From: Chloroflexota bacterium
GTDB lineage: Bacteria > Chloroflexota > Anaerolineae > Aggregatilineales > Phototrophicaceae
Direction of reading: 5' to 3'
NCBI GenBank assembly: GCA_026706455.1
Contig: JAPOYS010000179.1
Span: forward strand, 1-32,121
DNA length: 32,121 nucleotides
Positions within the stretch are counted from its first letter, which is position 1. Every line of letters begins with the position of its first letter. The position numbers and the translations under genes are program-made. The notes below the pieces were generated by a model. It was not told the DNA's origin. It saw only the letters and a program-made list of their open reading frames with translations, and did not search any database. Positions 29,354 to 32,121 of the stretch are shown one piece after another.

Positions 29354-30892
29354 ATGTCCACGTTACTGCAATTGATTTATGCCTGCTGCGCGCTGGCGCT
29401 CGGTCTCTACACGGCGGGCCAAGCGACGCTGCTTTGGCGCTATTGGCGGACGCGGAGGTCGGCGACCGCTTCGCCGCCCCTCACCGAGCTGCCGGCGGTT
29501 GCTGTGCAGTTGCCGCTATACAACGAAGCCCGGGTCGCGGGCCGCTTGATCGACGCGGTGGCCGCTTTCGACTACCCGCGCGACAAGCTCCTGATACAGG
29601 TGCTGGATGATTCGAGCGACCTCACCGTGCCGCTCGTCGCCAGGAAGCTGACCGCCCTGGAAGCGCGCGGTTTCCAAGTGCAGCATATTCGCCGAGTCGA
29701 CCGCGCGGGCTTCAAAGCCGGCGCCCTGGCCGAGGGAATGCGGCATTGCCAGAGCGAATATCTCGCCATCTTTGACGCCGACTTCGTGCCGCCGCCCGAT
29801 TTTCTGCGCCGGGCGCTGCCGCATTTGCTGGCCGACCCCGGCATCGGCATCGTGCAGAGCCGCTGGGGTCACCTCAACGCGGACGAAAACAGCCTGACGC
29901 GCGCGCAGCGACTATCGATTGACGCGCATTTTGTCATCGAGCAGGCGGCCCGCAACCGCAGCGGCTGGCTGATCCCCTTCAATGGCACCGGCGGCGTCTG
30001 GCGGCGCAGTTGCATCGAAGCGGCCGGCGGCTGGTCACCCGAGACCTTGACCGAAGACCTCGACCTCAGTTACCGCGCGCAACTTGCCGGTTGGCGCTCG
30101 CAATTCCTGCCCGAGGTGGAAGTGCCCGGCGAGATACCGCCGCAGCTGGCCGCTTATAAACAGCAGCAGTCGCGCTGGGCGACCGGCAATACACAGTGCC
30201 TGCTCAAACTGGCGGGTCCGCTCCTATCGTCAAAGCTGCGCCTCTCTCACAAGATCATGGCAATTCAGCATCTCTGCCAATATCTGCCACAGCCATTGAT
30301 GCTGCTAATGCTGCTGCTGACGCCGCCGCTGCTGCTATCCGGCGGGCTGGCGGGCCTGTCGCTGGCGCCCCTCGCCATTGTCGCGCTGGCGCCGCCTCTC
30401 ATGTACGGCGCAAGTCAGATGCGGCTATATGGCAACCGCGGAGCGCTGCAGGCGCTGACCGCCTTCCCGGCGCTGCTATTCATTGGAACAGGCATGTCGC
30501 TCAGCAACAGTCTGGCCGTCATCGCCGCCCTGCTGGGCATCAGAACGCCCTTCCGCCGCACGCCGAAATTCAAGCGCGACTGGAAGCGCAGCCATTACGC
30601 CCTCTCCGCCGATCATACGCTCTGGCTCGAAGCGGCGCTGATGATCTACGCGCTCTGGGCTGCGGCGCTCGCTTGGGAAACCCAGCGCGACTTATGCCCT
30701 TACTTGCTGATCTACGCGCTGTCTTTCGCAGCCGTGGCCGCCTGGAGCCTGCGCGAGAGCATGGACCTGCGCCGACTGCGCATTGAGCTGGGCCGGCAGC
30801 GCCGTGGCGAGGCCGCCGAGGTCCTACGAGCCAGGAGCTTGGCTCCTTGTACGAGGCGACTGCGTTATACTAGTCGCAAAAGGGGACGATAA
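29354..30892 (+). CDS. Processive family 2 glycosyltransferase (cellulose synthase-like)
   Basis: The 512-aa membrane enzyme starts with one helix (LLQLIYACCALALGLYTAG). The cytoplasmic GT2 domain shows the D, D, D, QxxRW set of processive enzymes: DDSSD (Asp85, Asp86), DADF (Asp141, Asp143), TEDLD (Asp235) and QQQSRW (270-275). Several membrane helices follow (PLMLLMLLLTPPLLLSGGLA onward). It should polymerise or transfer a nucleotide-sugar to a lipid or growing glucan/mannan. The ATG at 29354 is chosen because the promoter -10 ends at 29346, excluding the upstream ATG at 29303. The last 15 or so residues (VLRARSLAPCTRRLRY) are encoded by a palindromic repeat at 30824-30856. Confidence 0.9.
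   Translation: MSTLLQLIYACCALALGLYTAGQATLLWRYWRTRRSATASPPLTELPAVAVQLPLYNEARVAGRLIDAVAAFDYPRDKLLIQVLDDSSDLTVPLVARKLTALEARGFQVQHIRRVDRAGFKAGALAEGMRHCQSEYLAIFDADFVPPPDFLRRALPHLLADPGIGIVQSRWGHLNADENSLTRAQRLSIDAHFVIEQAARNRSGWLIPFNGTGGVWRRSCIEAAGGWSPETLTEDLDLSYRAQLAGWRSQFLPEVEVPGEIPPQLAAYKQQQSRWATGNTQCLLKLAGPLLSSKLRLSHKIMAIQHLCQYLPQPLMLLMLLLTPPLLLSGGLAGLSLAPLAIVALAPPLMYGASQMRLYGNRGALQALTAFPALLFIGTGMSLSNSLAVIAALLGIRTPFRRTPKFKRDWKRSHYALSADHTLWLEAALMIYALWAAALAWETQRDLCPYLLIYALSFAAVAAWSLRESMDLRRLRIELGRQRRGEAAEVLRARSLAPCTRRLRYTSRKRGR
30824..30856 (+). repeat. Second palindromic repeat type inside the GT2 3' end
   Basis: The core TACGAGCCAGGAGCTTGGCT continues CCTTGTACGAG. The stem AGGAGC/GCTCCT (30833-30838, 30842-30847) has a TTG loop, and outer TACGAG copies flank it. 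It differs from the GTAGGGGCGA family. Being in frame, it supplies the GT2 C-terminal residues. Confidence 0.6.
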
Positions 30893-30897
30893 GCGCT

Positions 30898-31311
30898 GTG
30901 AAACAGTTGATGGATGACAAACGCATCCGCTACCTGGCAATCGCCCTGCTGGCCGTCGTGCTCTTCTTAGGTTTGTTCAGCCTGGTATCGACCGCCCTGC
31001 AGCTGATCGTGCCGCTGGCGATTGCGGGCGCGGCCGCCTTCGCCTTTTACAAGATCGCGCTGGAAGGTCGCGATTCGCCCGCTGTGATGGAAGACGAGGT
31101 CGCCGAAGCAGCCGGCGTCGCTCGCCCTGAAAGCATCGGCCAGGCCTCGCGTGGCCAAGGGGGCAGCGGCGCCGCGAGCGACGAGGACCGGGGACGCTTG
31201 AGCGCCGTCGCGCAGGCGCGCAGCGAGTACCTTGATACATCGACGCCCGCGGAAGAAATCCTCGATCAGATCAAATCGCGCAAGCAGCGCCTGAGCGGAG
31301 ACGATGCATGA
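30898..31311 (+). CDS. Small membrane protein (137 aa)
   Basis: No family is recognised. A GTG start lies 5 bp after the GT2 stop. Two adjacent membrane helices (YLAIALLAVVLFLGLFSLV and TALQLIVPLAIAGAAAFAFY) are followed by a long, charged cytoplasmic tail with low-complexity (ASRGQGGSGAASDEDRGR) and a helical end (PAEEILDQIKSRKQRL). Position suggests an accessory of the GT2 enzyme. Its stop overlaps the MOSC gene start by 4 bp. Confidence 0.72.
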   Translation: MKQLMDDKRIRYLAIALLAVVLFLGLFSLVSTALQLIVPLAIAGAAAFAFYKIALEGRDSPAVMEDEVAEAAGVARPESIGQASRGQGGSGAASDEDRGRLSAVAQARSEYLDTSTPAEEILDQIKSRKQRLSGDDA

Positions 31312-31946
31312 AACTGCTCTCCGTTAATGTCTCGCGGCCCCGGACCGTATCCATTGACGGCCGTACATACTCAACCGGCATCTATAAAGAAGCCGTCAGC
31401 GGACCCGTTCAGTTGCGCCGGCTGAACCTGGATGGCGACGGCCAAGGCGACCTGAAGAATCACGGCGGCGAGCACCAAGCCGTTTACTGCTACCCGCAGG
31501 AACACTACGCCTACTGGGCGGACCGACTTGCGCGCGACGACTTCGAATACGGCCAATTCGGCGAGAACTTCACGACGCTCGGCCTACTCGAAAGCGAGGT
31601 CTGCATCGGCGACAGCTTCCGCATCGGCGCCGCCACTATCCAAGTAACGCAGCCGCGCGTCCCCTGCTACAAGCTGGCGAATAAGATGGGCAGCCAGGGC
31701 TTCGACAAAGTGTTCTTGCGCGTCAATCGTTCCGGCTTCTACGTCCGCGTGCTGGAAGAAGGCGCTGTCCAAGCGGGCGACCAGATCGCGCCGCTCAGCA
31801 AAGACCCGGTCGGCATGACCGTCGCCGAGGTCAAGGCCGCGCTCTATCTCGACAAAGAACCGAGCGCCGCCGAGCGCGCCTTGCAGATCGTGGCGCTCTC
31901 CCCCGGCTGGAAACGCTCATTTGAGAAACTGCTGACGAGAGCCTAG
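31308..31946 (+). CDS. MOSC domain-containing protein (YiiM-like)
   Basis: The 212-aa protein has the MOSC fold signatures NHGGEHQAVYCYP, FGENFTT, and QPRVPCYKLA with the conserved Cys120. A C-terminal three-helix extension follows (MTVAEVKAALYLDKEPSAAE), as in YiiM/YuaD. MOSC proteins bind or transfer sulfur to the molybdenum cofactor; YiiM reduces N-hydroxylated substrates. GGAGA lies 6 bp before the ATG, which overlaps the previous stop. A link with the CoxL-like enzyme at the left of the window is possible only in the sense of shared cofactor. Confidence 0.9.
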   Translation: MKLLSVNVSRPRTVSIDGRTYSTGIYKEAVSGPVQLRRLNLDGDGQGDLKNHGGEHQAVYCYPQEHYAYWADRLARDDFEYGQFGENFTTLGLLESEVCIGDSFRIGAATIQVTQPRVPCYKLANKMGSQGFDKVFLRVNRSGFYVRVLEEGAVQAGDQIAPLSKDPVGMTVAEVKAALYLDKEPSAAERALQIVALSPGWKRSFEKLLTRA

Positions 31947-32121
31947 CGGATCGCGCTTAGGTTCAGCACCGACACCGAATGCGGCGGGCACTCGACAGCA
32001 AAGTCGCAAAACTCTTTCGGCGTATGCCGTCGGGGCGACCAATCCGGTTGCCCGCTGCCGCTGCGACCTGTGGTTTTGGGCGACATGGTAGGGCGCGTAG
32101 ACACAGCCCGCCTGTCGCCCC
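31943..32121 (-). CDS. C-terminal tail of a minus-strand gene at the right edge, interrupted by a repeat
   Basis: On the minus strand a frame open to the window edge ends at the TAG at 31945-31943. Its last residues read TPKEFCDFAVECPPHSVSVL then NLSAIR. An ending 'PPHSV.VL.L' is common at the C-terminus of glycoside hydrolases and alpha-L-arabinofuranosidase-like enzymes. The upstream part of the frame (32029-32121) is the dispersed repeat translated, so the gene either carries a repeat insertion near its end or is broken. Too little is present to be sure. Confidence 0.35.
   Translation of the reverse strand, partial: GDRRAVSTRPTMSPKTTGRSGSGQPDWSPRRHTPKEFCDFAVECPPHSVSVLNLSAIR
32029..32121 (-). 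repeat. Inverted copy of the composite hairpin repeat
   Basis: 32029-32090 matches the reverse complement of about 62 bp of 13545-13619 with about six mismatches. The match includes the whole linker core (GCTGCCGCTGCGACCTGTGG then TTTT). After that it diverges into GGGCGCGTAGACACAGCCCG and runs off the window. Confidence 0.82.

Noticed and set aside
30860..30877. TATACT before the small membrane protein gene as a promoter
   Set aside because: No acceptable -35 lies at 16-18 bp, and the gene is 5 bp after the GT2 stop, so read-through is a simpler explanation.

Overview
The window is a GC-rich (roughly 60% by eye), gene-dense chromosomal segment. The gene mix and the dispersed hairpin repeats built on GTAGGGGCGA...TCGCCC suggest a Chloroflexota bacterium of the Anaerolineae type. 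The mix includes a form II CoxL-like molybdenum hydroxylase, an S9 peptidase, an ABC sugar importer, a clan GH-A glycosidase, GH32 and a processive GT2. This assignment is an inference; no rRNA or marker gene fixes the taxon.

Layout. 1-6156: 3' end of a serine beta-lactamase-like hydrolase, an S9 prolyl oligopeptidase, a rhodanese, a lone CoxL-like subunit and an unknown 197-aa protein. 6160-8324: three tandem Phd/YefM-VapC (PIN) toxin-antitoxin modules repeated at about 744 bp. Each of the first two is followed by a 14-codon vestige of the start of the GT-C-like membrane protein gene at 8340-10079. 10012-10952 (minus): an AT-richer pair, a DUF2335 membrane protein and a small partner, with its own promoter. 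11118-13401: a uronate dehydrogenase-like SDR and a convergent class III aminotransferase. 13402-13925: intergenic DNA with dispersed hairpin repeats and a perfect 19-bp inverted repeat. 13926-17254: a secreted glycosidase, two overlapping membrane-anchored unknowns and a small membrane protein. 17315-17397: tRNA-Leu(TAA), followed by an AT-richer pair of overlapping small unknown genes.

18075-19811 (minus): ABC exporter. 19959-22191: SH3b/Excalibur/thermonuclease lipoprotein, peptide deformylase and a DinB-like protein. 22181-27159 (minus): GH32 beta-fructosidase, sugar-binding protein and two permeases, a probable sucrose or fructan uptake locus with no ATPase in the window. 27276-28936 (minus): SbcD-like nuclease and a small unknown. 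29354-31946: processive GT2 (apparently leaderless), a small membrane protein and a MOSC protein. The right edge holds a minus-strand C-terminal gene tail and an inverted copy of the composite repeat seen at 13545-13619.

The most unusual feature is the triplicated toxin-antitoxin array. The module borders (antitoxin 5' half, toxin 3' third, promoter, vestige) are nearly identical, while the antitoxin C-terminus and the toxin N-terminal two thirds have diverged together. A second is the hairpin-repeat family, whose inner stem varies in sequence but often keeps pairing. It supplies a terminator at one site and overwrites the C-terminus of a gene at another.
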